Shown here: in pieces, positions 36,354-46,810 of the stretch
Layout: the number at the start of each line of letters is the position of its first letter
Numbering within the stretch: position 1 is the stretch's first letter
Assembly (NCBI RefSeq): GCF_040939455.1
Contig: NC_134107.1
Span: 16,369,537-16,433,536, forward strand
DNA from: Microcebus murinus
Lineage: Eukaryota > Chordata > Mammalia > Primates > Cheirogaleidae
Length of the DNA stretch: 64,000 bases
Reading direction: 5' to 3'
Made by a program: the position numbers and the translations under genes
The notes under the pieces: generated by a model
What the model saw: only the letters and a program-made list of their open reading frames with translations
Told to the model about the DNA's origin: nothing
Database searches by the model: none

Positions 36354-37302
36354 GCTTTTTTTCCCCTTATTTTAGCATATTATGGGGGTACAAATGTTTA
36401 TGTTAAGTGTGTTGCCTTACCCCTCCCACCCCCTCCAGAGTCAGAGTTTCAAGCATGTCCATCCTCCAGATGGTGCACATCTCACTCATGTATGTATATA
36501 CCCATCCCCTCCTCCCCCCTCCCACTGCCCAACACCCAATAAATGTTATTCCTATATGTCCACTTAGGTGTTGATCAGTGAAACCAACTTGCTGGTGAGT
36601 ACATGTGGTACTTATTTTTCCATTCTTGTGATACTTCACTTGATAGAATGGGTTCCAGCTCTGTCTAGGAAAATATAAGAGGTGCTATCACCATTGTTTC
36701 TTATAGCTGAATAGTACTCCATGGTATACATATACCACATTTTATTAATCCACTCATGTATTGATGGGCACTTGGGTTGTTTCCACATCTTTGCAATTGT
36801 GAATTGTGCTGCTATAAACATTTGAGAGCAGATGTCTTTTTTATAGAGTGTCTTTTTTCTTTTATGTAGATACCCAGTAATGGGATTGCTGGATCAAATG
36901 GTAGATCTATTTGTAACTCTCTAAGGTATCTCCATATTGCTTTCCACAGAGGTTGAACTAGTTTGCAGTCCCACCAACAGCGTAGGAGTGTTCCTCTCTC
37001 TCCGCATCCACCTCAACATTTATTGTTTTGGGACTTTTTGATAAAGGCCCTTCTCACTGGAGATAAGTGATATCTCATTGTGGTTTTGATTTCCATTTCC
37101 CTGATGATTAGAGATGTTGAGCATTTCTTCATATGTTTGTTGGCCATTCTTCTGTCTTCTTTTGAGAAGTTTCTGTTCATGTCCTTTGCCTACTTTTTGA
37201 TAGGGTTGTTTGATTTTTTTCTTGCTCATTTTCCTGAGTCCTAAATCGATTCTAGTTATCAGCCCTTTATCAGATGTGTAGCTTGTGAAAATTTTCTCCC
37301 CT
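36354..37302 (-). mobile_element. 5'-truncated L1, minus strand
   Basis: About 950 bp of antisense L1 3' UTR and ORF2 end: 'gcatattatgggggtacaaa', 'taggtgttgatcagtgaaac', 'gaatagtactccatggtata', 'gattgctggatcaaatggta', 'gatgattagagatgttgagc'. An imperfect direct repeat flanks it (36343 'cagtagtaatagcttttt' and 37304 'cagtaacagctatttct'), consistent with a target duplication. Divergence is modest, so this is a younger L1 than those at 8390 or 28000. Confidence 0.8.
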
Positions 37303-37484
37303 TCAGTAACAGCTATTTCTTCACTAGTTCAGTCATGCAATAAAAATTATTGACTGTGTGATGTGTGCCATGCACTCTGCTAGGTACATGGATGACAAGA
37401 CAATTCAACTAAAGCTTTCCTAAGTTTCAATCTAGTAGGCAATGGATACTCAAACATAGAAGTATAATATGGTTTCTCTAGTAA

Positions 37485-37556
37485 CTTTGAAGTAGCTATA
37501 TCTCCATTTTGCATAGAAAAAAAATATAGCTTTGAAGTAGCTATATCTCCATTTTG
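37485..37556 (+). repeat. 27-bp direct repeat pair
   Basis: Positions 37485-37511 and 37530-37556 are identical over 27 bases, separated by 18 bases that contain an A8 run. It looks like a recent local duplication. No coding context. Confidence 0.85.
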
Positions 37557-38845
37557 ACCTTTAGAGAATGTAGAAATCATGTTCAAACTATTAAGTTAAG
37601 AAGCTGATATCCAAACTCAGGTGATAGGAACTAAAACTCAGGCACTTTTTTCTACCTGAGAATAACTCACAGTTATGAAATGATTTAATCATTCTGTCTC
37701 TTCAGTTATTATCTATTATGTTCTCAGCTATATGTAGATGCTTTGGGTCATACAAAAACCAAATTTAAGGCAGTACAATTTATTGTTTATACATGTAGGT
37801 TTGGTTTCAGACTGGTTGGGGTTTGGATCTATTTGAGCCAGGACAATAGTGCCTGGCAGGAAGGGCGATAGGGCTTACCCATGATGGTGCTGATATTGTT
37901 AGAGTTACAAAGACATGGTCTCTAGCATGCATTTACTATCTACTGGAAAAACAGAACTTCAATATCTACTCCTTAACCCCGACCCTCTCTCAACTCCCAA
38001 ATCTGCATCTTGCCTTAGTTTTCCTTTTCTGAACTTTCTCAGTGACTCATCTGGGGCCTCAGTTCTTACCAGGTGTGACCTGACCTAAGTGGCATCGTGG
38101 CCTGCGGTGGTTACCCTGGAGACGTGACTAGCAAAGAGATCAGGGGTATATTTTGAAGGTGGAATTAACAGTATATCCTCATAGATTGCAGGGGGAATGT
38201 AAGGGAAAGAGAGCCAGACTCAAATAATTCTGGTATTAGGGGATTATTTTTTAAAGACTTTGTCAGTTTTGACCAGATATTTAGCATGGATTTTGAAAAC
38301 TGAGGAGGTTATTTCATAATACGATTATGTAGTTGGGTGAAATAATTGGTACAACCTTCAATAAATTCCCTAGAGAAGTCATGCAATGAAAGACATCATC
38401 TCAAAATTTGTATCTATTATTATTCCTACAGCTCAGCCCCAAATTTTCTGTTGTTAATATTTGTAAAAATAATATGCTTGTTTAAACAAATTTGAATTAA
38501 TTTATGAAGTCACTCGCATAAACTTCTTTAGTGTTACTCCAGTAATTTCGTTTCTTTTATTTTTTCCCCTGACAATTGTATATAGTGCTACTACTATTAA
38601 TAATATTTAATGATAGTGATATCTATAATTTTATTGAGTTCTAACTATATATGGGAAGTATTCTGAGTGATTTAAACATATCAATTAATTACATTCTCCA
38701 AACATCCTTGTGAGGTACGATTATCATTATCCTTGCTTTAAACTGAGGCACAGACAGGTTGTGACTTGTCTAAGATTACCCAACCAGTAAATGGAAATGC
38801 CAGAATTTGAAAGTAGACAGGTCATGACCAGAGAACATGTTCTAG
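37557..38845. other. Intronic/intergenic, MIR-like remnant
   Basis: Text at 38690-38810 ('attatcattatccttgcttt', 'aactgaggcacagacaggtt', 'gacttgtctaagattaccca') is a minus-strand MIR-like remnant. Nothing else is recognised. Confidence 0.4.
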
Positions 38846-39080
38846 TTTTTTTTTTATTTCAGCATATTATGGGGGTACAAATATTTAGGTCATGTATATT
38901 GTCCTTGCCCCCCCCCCAGTCAGAGCTTCAAGCGTGTCCATCCCCCAGATGGTGCACATCATACTCATACCCACCCTCTCCCCCCACCTCCCATCTGCCC
39001 GATGCCTGATAAGTGTTATTCCTAAGTGTTTAGGTGTTGATCAGTGAAACCAATTCAATGGTGAACACGTGTGGTTCTTT
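38846..39080 (-). mobile_element. L1 3' end, minus strand
   Basis: Starts with a reversed A-tail (T10) and 'gcatattatgggggtacaaa', then a C9 run, 'cgtgtccatcccccagatgg' and 'taggtgttgatcagtgaaac'. Only about 235 bp were copied. Same young L1 type as 36354-37302. Confidence 0.8.
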
Positions 39081-39389
39081 ATAATAACAGTATACTGCCT
39101 CTCTAAATACTTGTGTTGTTTGCAAAGCACATTTTAAAAATTGATATAAGGATCTTGTGATGTAATAAAGTAGAAAACACAATGTTCACTTTACTTTTTC
39201 TGATCAAGAACCTACTAAAGCTCAGGGATATGTATGTTGCTTGTCTTGGCAATTAAACAAGGATGAACATCTTTATCCTTCTGTGCTGCTTCCCTAAAGA
39301 GGATGAAGGAAGGCGTAGGCTGTGCAGTGCAGTGATTAGTCATGATTTTGAACTTTTTACACTCTTTTTGACATGACTCCTAGGGAGGA

Positions 39390-39682
39390 CATTTTTTTTT
39401 TGAGGCAGAGTCTCACTCTGTTGACCAGGCTAGAGTGCCGTAGCATCAGCCTAGCTCACAGCAACCTCAAACTCCTGGGCTCAAGCAATCCTCTTGCCTC
39501 AGCCTCCCAAGTAGCTGGGACTACATGAGTTCACCACCATGCCCAGCTAGTTTTTCCTATTTTCAATAAAGACGGGGTTTTGCTCTTCCTTAGGCTGGTC
39601 TCGAATTCCTGACCTTAAGCAATCCTCCTTCTTTGGTCTCCCAGAGTGCTAGGATTACAGATGTGAGCCACCATGCTAGGCC
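39390..39682 (-). mobile_element. Alu SINE, strepsirrhine-type, minus strand
   Basis: Antisense Alu beginning 'gaggcagagtctcactctgt' and containing 'catcagcctagctcacagc' and 'aacctcaaactcctgggct', which I associate with lemur-lineage Alus. It ends 'gtgagccaccatgctaggcc'. Flanks 'agggaggacatttt' and 'aaggaagataatttt' look like an imperfect target duplication. Confidence 0.88.
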
Positions 39683-40271
39683 AAGGAAGATAATTTTCTC
39701 TGAGAAGTGAAAATGAAACTATTCTTTCTTAGAGCTCAGATGGATCCCAACTGCATGGACAATAATCTCATACTTCTCAGGATTTCACATCCAGACAGGC
39801 AATGGGGTATTACTGTTCTCAGGCAATTATCTAGTAGGACACAAGGGAAGAGTAAATGAGATAGCATTTATTCTTTTCAGACTACTTGGCACATAGTAAG
39901 CGTTCAGTTAATATAAGTGCTACATGATTCAGGAATGAAAGTTATAAAAGTAAGAGTAATTGATAGAGAAAGCACAAACTTTAACCTGAATGAAAAAGCA
40001 ATAAATATTTTAAAGATAACCGAGCAGTCATTTGGAATATCTGAGTGGGGCCAGGAACCAACGGGTATAGTACACACTTCTACAGATTGTAAGGTGGAGA
40101 TCAGAGGATGCCAGCCTCGGGGTTGTGGTGAACTCTGCATTGGTTATAGGATCATGGTGTGCTCATGTCATTTGAGTGACATGAGTGTGCTGTGAGCCCT
40201 CTCCCATGCATAAGTAATTTATCCCGCTTTCCTTGTTTTAACAGGTGAAACACAATTTCAAAAGAGCATCC

Positions 40272-41210
40272 ATGGAAAATAGCAGTGAAGTGAATGAGTT
40301 TAGACTCTTGGGGCTGACTGATATTCCAGAGCTGCAAGTGCCCCTCTTCATAACGTTCACCCTCGTTTATCTCATCACCGTCATTGGAAACCTGGGGATG
40401 ATTGTGCTAATTCTGCTGGACTCCCGTCTCCACACTCCAATGTATTTTTTCCTCAGTAATCTCTCGCTGGCAGACTGTGTCTACTCCTCTGCTGTTACTC
40501 CCAAAGTGATGGTTGGGCTTCTCACAGGGGAGAAAGTTATTTCCTACGGGGGATGTGTTGCTCAAATGTTCTTCTTCGTGGCTTTCGCCAGTGTTGACTG
40601 TTTTCTACTTGCTGTCATGGCCTATGATCGTCACGCGGCAGTGTGTAAGCCCTTACGTTACACCGCCACCATGACTACCAGTGCGTGCACTCACATGGTG
40701 ATGGGCTGCTACGTCTGGGGCTTCGTTGAATCAGCCATCCACACTGGGCTCACCTTCCGCCTCTCCTTCTGCCATTCAAATGTGGTCCACCACTTTTTTT
40801 GCGATATCCCCCCAATCCTGGCTCTTTCCTGTTCCGACCTCTACATGAATGAGATTGTGCTCTTTATCTTAGCAGCTTTCAACGTTGTTTTCGCCCTTAC
40901 AGTTATCTTGACGTCTTATCTGTTTATACTCATTGCCATCCTGAGGATGCACTCGGCAGAAGGACAGAAGAAAGCCTTCTCCACCTGTGCTTCTCACCTC
41001 ACTGCTGTCACTATATTCTATGGAACTGTCATCTTCATGTACCTACAACCCAGTTCTAGTCATTCTATGGACAATGACCAAATGGCATCTGTGTTTTACA
41101 CAATAATAATTCCTATGTTGAACCCAATAGTCTATAGTCTAAGGAATAAAGAGGTTAATAATGCTTTCAAAAAAGCCATGGAGAAGATGAAGACTCTGCT
41201 CAACAAATAA
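40272..41210 (+). CDS. Olfactory receptor, OR5B subfamily (gene 2)
   Basis: Intact single-exon odorant receptor of 312 residues. The ATG at 40272 is chosen; the frame extends to 40245 only via a GTG just downstream of the splice acceptor (AG at 40243-40244, 'ccttgttttaacag'). Features: sequon at N3, GN at 39-40, the TM1-TM2 '[19 protein letters not shown]', [10 protein letters not shown] from 116, '[15 protein letters not shown]' in extracellular loop 2, [10 protein letters not shown] in TM6 and '[15 protein letters not shown]' in TM7. The Tyr of the DRY motif is His. I recall the same change in human OR5B21, so it may be a subfamily trait and not a defect. The tail is shorter than in gene 1 and Lys-rich. 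Subfamily firm, orthologue unsettled. Confidence 0.95.
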   Translation: MENSSEVNEFRLLGLTDIPELQVPLFITFTLVYLITVIGNLGMIVLILLDSRLHTPMYFFLSNLSLADCVYSSAVTPKVMVGLLTGEKVISYGGCVAQMFFFVAFASVDCFLLAVMAYDRHAAVCKPLRYTATMTTSACTHMVMGCYVWGFVESAIHTGLTFRLSFCHSNVVHHFFCDIPPILALSCSDLYMNEIVLFILAAFNVVFALTVILTSYLFILIAILRMHSAEGQKKAFSTCASHLTAVTIFYGTVIFMYLQPSSSHSMDNDQMASVFYTIIIPMLNPIVYSLRNKEVNNAFKKAMEKMKTLLNK

Positions 41211-41244
41211 TTTTAATTAGGGAGATTAGACAGACTATAGTTAA

Positions 41245-41690
41245 ATCAGTTATCTATTGTTGTGTAACAAATTACCCCAAAATGTTGTGGCTTAAAACAA
41301 TGGTTTATTATTTTTGATAAATATATGGGTAGGGTATTTCCTTTGCTGCTTTCACCCAGGCTCACTCATGAGATTGGAAGTTCACATAGGCTTGATGGTC
41401 CAAGGTGGCCTCATTCACATTTCTAGATGTGGGTGCTACCTATTCTCCAGGTCACCTTAGTTCTTCTCCACATGGCCTTTCAACCTCCAGAGGCAGGACC
41501 AGTTTCCTTACATGACATCTGCAAGCCAGTGTGAAAAAACTGCAAGGATTCCCAAGTTCATATAGCATTTCTTCTGCAACATTGTTTTGGTCAGTGTGAG
41601 TCAAAAGCTGACTTAAATTCAAGTATGAAGAAAGAGATTTCACATATTGAGGAAAGGAGCTGTGAAGAATATGTAGCCATAGTTAATCTA
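41245..41690 (+). mobile_element. MLT1-type LTR (ERVL-MaLR)
   Basis: Begins 'cagttatctattgttgtgta', then 'aacaaattaccccaaaatg' and 'gtggcttaaaacaatggttt', further on 'catgagattggaag' and 'ttcttctccacatggccttt'. This is the older MLT1 group order as I recall it. The right end is blurred. It begins about 35 bases after the stop codon of OR gene 2, so the 3' UTR of that gene may run into it. Confidence 0.65.
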
Positions 41691-42296
41691 GCACAATTAA
41701 AAATTAGGCTAACCTGCTGTAACAAAGAAAGCCAAATATAGTGGCATAAAAAAGATAGAATTTTTTTTTCTCAAATAGCAGTAGGTGTAAAAATGAACTG
41801 TCTAAACTGCTGAGGTGCCTGTCATTCTGGGATCCAGGTTCTTTTCACATTATCACCTTCTACCATCTCCTGAAGTGTAGTCTATCCTCATCACAGCTAT
41901 TCTACCTGGAGGGAAAGAGAAAGAGAAGAGATGTAGGAAAAACAAATTCTTTTCTAGAAAGTAATGTAGTAGCTATACACATTACATCTGAGCATATTTC
42001 CACTGGGAAAGGTTCAGTCATATAGCCACAACTAGCTGCAAAGACAACTTTGACATTTAATCTCTAGCTGAATGAAAATGTGCTTACCTGAAATTCCAAT
42101 ACTCTGGAAGAAAAAGAGAATGGGTTTGAGAAAAAGCTGTAGTCTATCACACAATTTGTACCTGAAACTGAACTGCTAGATTTATCCCCAAAACGGAGTT
42201 TCTAGCTTGTTTATTCCCCTTTTGTCTAGACATGGCATTGCTTCTTTAAAAACCCTTTGTTGGGCACCCCACTTAAATTGCTACCCTAAGTAATCT
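41691..42296. other. Intergenic, unclassified
   Basis: Text at 41700-41760 ('ggctaacctgctgtaacaaa', 'tggcataaaaaagatagaat') resembles a mammalian repeat but I cannot name it. It ends at the provirus target duplication. Confidence 0.4.
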
Positions 42297-42302
42297 CTTA
42301 CT

Positions 42303-42630
42303 TGTCGCGCCCGCCTCGCCAGCAAGGAAGACGCGGCAACAGGAGTTCTTCTGACCGTGCTTTAATGGGGTTCCCTTTAGACTTACATGATGCGGAAGAC
42401 CCAGCCCGGCAGCGCGCAGGCCACTATATACCCCAGAAGTACAACCCCTAAGCTGCGATAGGCCGCTCAACTGTCGAGCCCCCAAAGCATTAGCCCATAT
42501 CAGGACCCTTTGTTTGCATTCTCGTGCCACAGGGCAACCGACAATTGTGCCTGCGCTGAACTTGTTAGCTGCTCTAGGCAAAGCCGGAAACAGGCGCCAA
42601 CTTGTAATGGCGTTGACACCGCGCCCCACA
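42303..42630 (-). repeat. 3' LTR of the provirus
   Basis: 328 bp, the same sequence as the other LTR. On the minus strand U3 begins TGTGGGGCGCGG. A TATA box (gggtatatagtgg) lies at about 42423-42433 and the polyadenylation signal ATTAAA at about 42361-42366. It is CpG-rich in an otherwise AT-rich region, which shows little methylation decay. It could act as a promoter or polyadenylation site near OR gene 2. Confidence 0.95.
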
Positions 42631-42644
42631 TCTCCCCCTGTTTA
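42631..42644 (-). promoter_or_regulatory. Polypurine tract
   Basis: On the minus strand AAACAGGGGGAGA lies directly before the 3' LTR, the expected position of the plus-strand primer for reverse transcription. Confidence 0.85.
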
Positions 42645-42936
42645 TTAATTTAATGAGAGCTGAGCAACCGTTCAGCACCATCCTTCGACCGTGCGATCAA
42701 GGTTGCAGAGCCTCACTTTCACCAGCAACCACCTATCCTCGTGCAATGAGCACAACTCGGAGGTGTGCAAAGGCTGGCTGTGGGATAGGAGACATGCCTT
42801 ATTTGGTGCAATGGGAGAGACCCCTCAGAGTGCAAAGGCCATGTCTGCTAAAATACCTGGGGGTAGGAGCAGGTGCAACCCAAAACTAGGCTAACCTTTT
42901 AGCATGGTCAACCACACCTGTGCAGACTGTCTCAGT
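42645..42936 (-). other. Provirus 3' region between env remnant and polypurine tract
   Basis: Retroviral sequence without a clear open frame. It may hold the decayed end of env or the 3' untranslated region. No transmembrane subunit, fusion peptide or cytoplasmic tail could be recognised. Confidence 0.5.
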
Positions 42937-43350
42937 TCAAGCGCAGCAAATGTCTGTGCCAATACCACATGGTCCGTGGCTGCAAGACCGAAACAAAGTC
43001 ATAGAGCTAGGAGCTTCAACAGGAACAGGAATGTATCTAGGCAAGCAGGTAACAATGGCAGAGGGGTGAGACATGGCATTCCAATACAATGTATAATTGC
43101 ACGTATTAGAGGAATAGTTCACATGTGTACCAGAGGGTTTTTCTGTGGATACCACCCAGATAAACGGGGGCCAAACCCAGACAGGTATAGGGGCAAAGGT
43201 CGCATTTTGCCCTCCCGCAATCACCCTCACAGAACCCTCAAAAGAGTCGCTAAGATTCCATGCGAAACTAGCATTCCCTGCCATACCCCCAGCCACCAAT
43301 GGACAGGGGAGCCAAGTCTGTGCAGCTTCCGTTAACCCCACACAAAACAC
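42937..43350 (-). pseudogene. env surface-subunit fragment, second part
   Basis: A 137-codon open stretch that continues the envelope surface (SU) subunit in a different frame from the part starting at 43586. It is rich in Cys, Trp and Pro, with several N-X-S/T sequons ('NASF', 'NLSD', 'NATF', 'NYSS'), typical of SU glycoproteins. The first codon is GTG, not a natural start. It ends at a TGA without any TM subunit. With the frameshift and the missing TM, no functional envelope can be made. Confidence 0.7.
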
Positions 43351-43586
43351 AAAGTCCCCTTTAAGGAGAAGGATCTATTTCCCTCCAGATTACTACTCTG
43401 TGTGTCCAACGGCATGTACGCAGTGCCCAGGGAAACATTAGTAGAAGAGAAGCGAGGGAAAATTGGTGAGTTATGTGTCACAGGCATCGGCAGGGGAGGC
43501 ACTGACAGGATCCTCCAGCGTGGCTCCGCTGCCATCCTCGCGATCATCCATGCTGTCGTCAGGAGGAGTAGCCAGCACGTCTTCAT
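43332..43586 (-). pseudogene. env N-terminal fragment (signal peptide and SU start)
   Basis: ATG at 43584-43586 begins a frame with a hydrophobic signal-like stretch ('[13 protein letters not shown]'), then an SU start with sequons at 'NVS' and 'NRS'. It overlaps the end of pol by about 115 nt, as in betaretroviruses where env is expressed from a spliced RNA. The frame stops at 43332, while the similarity continues in the next frame, so a frameshift lies at about 43335-43350. Non-functional as it stands. Confidence 0.72.
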
Positions 43587-46191
43587 GCTGCTCCAGAGGC
43601 TGCTGCACCTTTCTGGTCAGCCGCGTGGGCACCCAGATGGGATTGTCCTGGTCCTGTGGAAAAATACAAATAGCTCCCCTGGATCTCATTAACACTGGAT
43701 CCGGGCCTTTCCATAGATTAGACAACACATCTTTCCACTTCACTAATTCTTTTTGTGGCGGAGCAGGCATGACATGCCTGTCTGCTGCCGAACGTCCTTT
43801 GACATCTAAATTTAAAAAATTTAAAGTAAAGAGAGCAAAGGAAAGGTGTCCTTTGGGTGATAGCCCTAGCTGTAGGGCATCTCCCCCTTTTTGTTTTTGT
43901 AAGTACATTTTGAGCGTGCCGTGAGCACGTTCCACGATGCCTTGCGCTTGAGGGTTGTAGGGAAGACCGGTACGGTGCTCCACACCCAAGCGAGTGCAAA
44001 ACTGCTGAAAAGATTTTGAGGTATAAGCTGGGCCATTATCTGTCTTAATAACCCGGGGCTTGCCCCAGGCTGCCCAAGCTTTTAGGCAGTGAATGATAAC
44101 GTAACTTGCCTTTTCTCCAGCCAGAGGCGTGGCATGAAGGACGCCTGAGCACGTGTCAACAGACACGTGAACATACTGAAGCTTCCCAAAGGATGGGACA
44201 TGAGTTACATCCATTTGCCACAGTTGTAGAGGACGCAAACCCCTAGGATTCACGCCCGTATGAACAACAGTGCGATAAGGAGCACAATTTGGACATTGCA
44301 GTACAATCTCACGAGCATCTGCACGTGTGATGTTGAACTTAAGTCGTAAGGTTTCAGCTGGCACATGATAAAGTTTATGAAAGTCTATGGCGGCGGCGTA
44401 GCCATCAGACACCCAGAGGGCGCGAGTGGCGCGATCTGCCATAGCATTTCCCGCAGCCATAGGTCCAGGTAACAAGGAATGAGCTCTGATATGCTGAATG
44501 GAAAATGGGTTTTTCCTATTTTGAATAGTATTCCTAATTTCTGTAAATACAGAAAAGACTGTACTCTTGGCAAGAATGTGAAAGGAGTTCTCTAACTGTT
44601 TAACTGCGTTGACCACATAAAAGGAGTCTGAGATGATGTTGATAGGTTCAGTGATGGTACTGAGAACCAGACCGACTACGGCACACTCTACTAGCTGAGG
44701 AGAAGAATAGTTAAACTGTTTGGTATACACCTTGTCCTGAATGACATAGCTCCCAATACCCGTCTTAGAGCCATCGGTATACACATCCAAGGCATTAACC
44801 AAAGGTAACAATGAAGTTACTCTTGGGAAAATAAGCTCGTTTTTTATTGCAAACTGCAGTAAGGCATGTCTGGGATAATGGTTGTCAATGCTCCCTGGGA
44901 AGGTGCATTTCAATATGGCCCATGTATCAAGATTGGCACATAAGGTGTTTACCTGATTGGCAGTATATGGACAAATCAGGCTATCAGGGTGACGTCCAAA
45001 ATGGGACACAGCCAAACTAATACCCTTTAAAGCTATCTCGGCCACACAGGTAGGATAATGGCCAATCACCTTTCCTGGAGAGGCTTGAGGATGCACCCAT
45101 AAAAGGGGACCATCTTGCCAAAGCACTGCCGTAGGGAGCGTAGGAGAAGGGAGTACACAGAGGGAGAAAGGATCATGGTGTTGAATGCGCACTAGTTGCG
45201 CCTTTTGAATGGCTTCTTCTACCTTATGAAGAGCCTTTAGGGCCTCAGGAGTCAAAGTTCTAGGAGACGTGATGTGTGAGTCTCCCTCTAGAATCTGAAA
45301 TAATGGCTTCAGTTCTGCTGTGGTAAGACATAGGAAAGGTCGAAGCCAATTGATATCCCCTAGCAGTTTTTGAAAATCGTTTAAGGTCCTCAAAGCATCT
45401 CTTCGGATGGACAGTCTTTGAGGCACAATTTTGTCAGGGAGAATGCTACTACCAAGAAACGCACCTACTTCTCCCTCTTGCACCTTTTCTGGAGCGACCA
45501 GCAAGCCTTTTTCCTTTAAGTGAGCCTGAAGGGACGCATAAGCTTGGCGAAGTACGCTATCATCACAATGACACAAGAGAATATCATCCATATAATGTAT
45601 AATTCTTACCTTTGAAAACTTCTGCCTAACCGGCTGGATAGCTGAGGCCACATAAAGTTGGCACATAGTGGGACTGTTAGCCATGCCCTGAGGCAAAACC
45701 TGCCATTGATATCTTGCATCAGGCTGCTCATGGTTTATGGAAGGAAGCGTGAATGCAAATCTGCTTTTATCTTGAGGGTGCAAGGGAATAGAGAAAAAAC
45801 AGTCTTTAATGTCCAAGATAATTAGACTCCAATGTTTAGGCAAAGCTGAGAGAAGGGGCAGTCCTCTTTGAACAGGCCCCATAAGCTGCATCTGGGCATT
45901 AATTGCTCTAAGGTCATGCAACAGTCTCCATTTACCAGACCTTTTCTTAATCACAAAAATAGGAGTATTCCAAGGAGAATGAGAGGGTTCAAGATGCCCA
46001 AGAGTAAGCTGCTCTTGCACTAGATTATGGGCCGCGAGTAACTTTTCAGAGGGTAAGGGCCACTGAGGTACCCACACTGGCTCCTGTTTTCCAGGGTATG
46101 GGCAGAGGATCCCCAGCGGCGGCGAGCGGCCCCAAAGAAAAACCCAGCCCTTCCCAAGGCGGGGCATGCGGAGGTGGGCGGTACCGCTCAC
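43471..46191 (-). CDS. pol: Retroviral pol: reverse transcriptase, RNase H, integrase (intact frame)
   Basis: 906 codons without a stop. Numbering from codon 1 at 46191 (a GTG; first in-frame ATG at 46167), clear pol similarity starts near residue 37 (PVWVPQWPL). Reverse transcriptase: LDIKD (Asp127) and YMDD (200-203). Connection region around 280-460. RNase H: TDGS (Asp473), Glu502, Asp522, Asp586 in MADRATR. Integrase: zinc motif His605, His609, Cys633, Cys636, then catalytic Asp661, Asp718 and Glu754 with the canonical 35-residue spacing, and a C-terminal domain with 'LWKGPDPVL'. Every catalytic residue is present. Natural expression would be by frameshifting from gag-pro, which is deleted here, so any translation route is unclear. 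The enzymes copy RNA to DNA and integrate it. The intact state suggests recent origin or supply in trans by relatives. Confidence 0.95.
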   Translation of the reverse strand: MSGTAHLRMPRLGKGWVFLWGRSPPLGILCPYPGKQEPVWVPQWPLPSEKLLAAHNLVQEQLTLGHLEPSHSPWNTPIFVIKKRSGKWRLLHDLRAINAQMQLMGPVQRGLPLLSALPKHWSLIILDIKDCFFSIPLHPQDKSRFAFTLPSINHEQPDARYQWQVLPQGMANSPTMCQLYVASAIQPVRQKFSKVRIIHYMDDILLCHCDDSVLRQAYASLQAHLKEKGLLVAPEKVQEGEVGAFLGSSILPDKIVPQRLSIRRDALRTLNDFQKLLGDINWLRPFLCLTTAELKPLFQILEGDSHITSPRTLTPEALKALHKVEEAIQKAQLVRIQHHDPFSLCVLPSPTLPTAVLWQDGPLLWVHPQASPGKVIGHYPTCVAEIALKGISLAVSHFGRHPDSLICPYTANQVNTLCANLDTWAILKCTFPGSIDNHYPRHALLQFAIKNELIFPRVTSLLPLVNALDVYTDGSKTGIGSYVIQDKVYTKQFNYSSPQLVECAVVGLVLSTITEPINIISDSFYVVNAVKQLENSFHILAKSTVFSVFTEIRNTIQNRKNPFSIQHIRAHSLLPGPMAAGNAMADRATRALWVSDGYAAAIDFHKLYHVPAETLRLKFNITRADAREIVLQCPNCAPYRTVVHTGVNPRGLRPLQLWQMDVTHVPSFGKLQYVHVSVDTCSGVLHATPLAGEKASYVIIHCLKAWAAWGKPRVIKTDNGPAYTSKSFQQFCTRLGVEHRTGLPYNPQAQGIVERAHGTLKMYLQKQKGGDALQLGLSPKGHLSFALFTLNFLNLDVKGRSAADRHVMPAPPQKELVKWKDVLSNLWKGPDPVLMRSRGAICIFPQDQDNPIWVPTRLTRKVQQPLEQHEDVLATPPDDSMDDREDGSGATLEDPVSASPADACDT

Positions 46192-46696
46192 AACCTGCCG
46201 CTTCCAGAAAAACCGGTTCCTCTTTCTTTTCTAGTTCCTCCCCCGCCTCCTCCCCTGAACTTGAAGAAGTAAGAGAAGAGGAAGAAGAGGAATCATTCTC
46301 AGAAATATTTAATTTCTTAAATTCTGACAGAAAAAGGCTATCTCCTCTGTCTTCTGTCCTGTCCTTTCCTTTGTTATTTTTATTCCTGGTACCTTTACAT
46401 TTCTTTCTCTCCCTTTTCTTCTTTCTCTCCCTTTTCTTCTTTTTCTCCCTTTTCTTCTTTCTCTCCCTTTGCAGGTCGGGCTGCGCTTTCCCTCCCTGCA
46501 TTTTCCTTTTTTGAGCTCTATATTTCTTTTTTCCACCTTTTACCGCGGTCCTTCCCTTACTGCTTCTCTCTGAGCTTGCTTCTTGCAAGTCACTCAGTGC
46601 ACTTTGGCTAGCTGCTACGCGCGGGCCTGAAGTCTCATCATACAGGCATTTCATGATAATAGGCCACAAAAAGTGCCGCAGCAGAATATTACCCAT
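46046..46696 (-). pseudogene. gag: gag remnant fused by deletion to the pol region
   Basis: ATG at 46694-46696 starts 'MGNILLRHF', with Gly2 as expected for a myristoylated Gag matrix. After about 60 residues comes a Lys/Arg/Glu-rich repeat ('KKKREKKKKRERKKKRERKK', roughly residues 85-105), then a Ser-rich acidic segment ('ENDSSSSSSLTSSSSGEEAG'), then a Pro-rich tail that ends at 46046, overlapping the pol frame by about 145 nt. No capsid major homology region, no nucleocapsid zinc knuckle and no protease are present. The frame extends to 46729 only through a GTG, so the ATG is chosen. It is a truncated Gag, 216 residues. The low-complexity part may be family-specific or a later expansion. 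Confidence 0.7.
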
Positions 46697-46792
46697 TTTT
46701 TGGAAGCAGGGGAGTTTTGGCCGTCCCACACGTCAGTTCTGAACTCACCTCTGTCGAGGTCGTCTCCGCTGGTGCTTCAAAGTTGCACGAGG

Positions 46793-46810
46793 TCCCGGGT
46801 TTCGGCACCA
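46793..46810 (-). promoter_or_regulatory. tRNA-Phe primer-binding site
   Basis: Two bases inside the 5' LTR lies an 18-base sequence complementary to the 3' end of vertebrate tRNA-Phe including CCA. On the plus strand it reads like the tRNA end (tcccgggtttcggcacca). IAP elements also use tRNA-Phe (known). It starts minus-strand DNA synthesis. Confidence 0.9.

Noticed and set aside
42273..42629. 118-codon minus-strand frame repeated at 46777-47139
   Set aside because: It is an open frame within each LTR, identical because the LTRs are; no known LTR-encoded protein (such as a superantigen) resembles it by motif.
42904..43335. 143-codon plus-strand frame
   Set aside because: Antisense to env; no independent support.
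46098..46514. 138-codon plus-strand frame across the provirus
   Set aside because: Antisense to gag; its Ser/Phe/Leu-rich text comes from the pyrimidine repeat.
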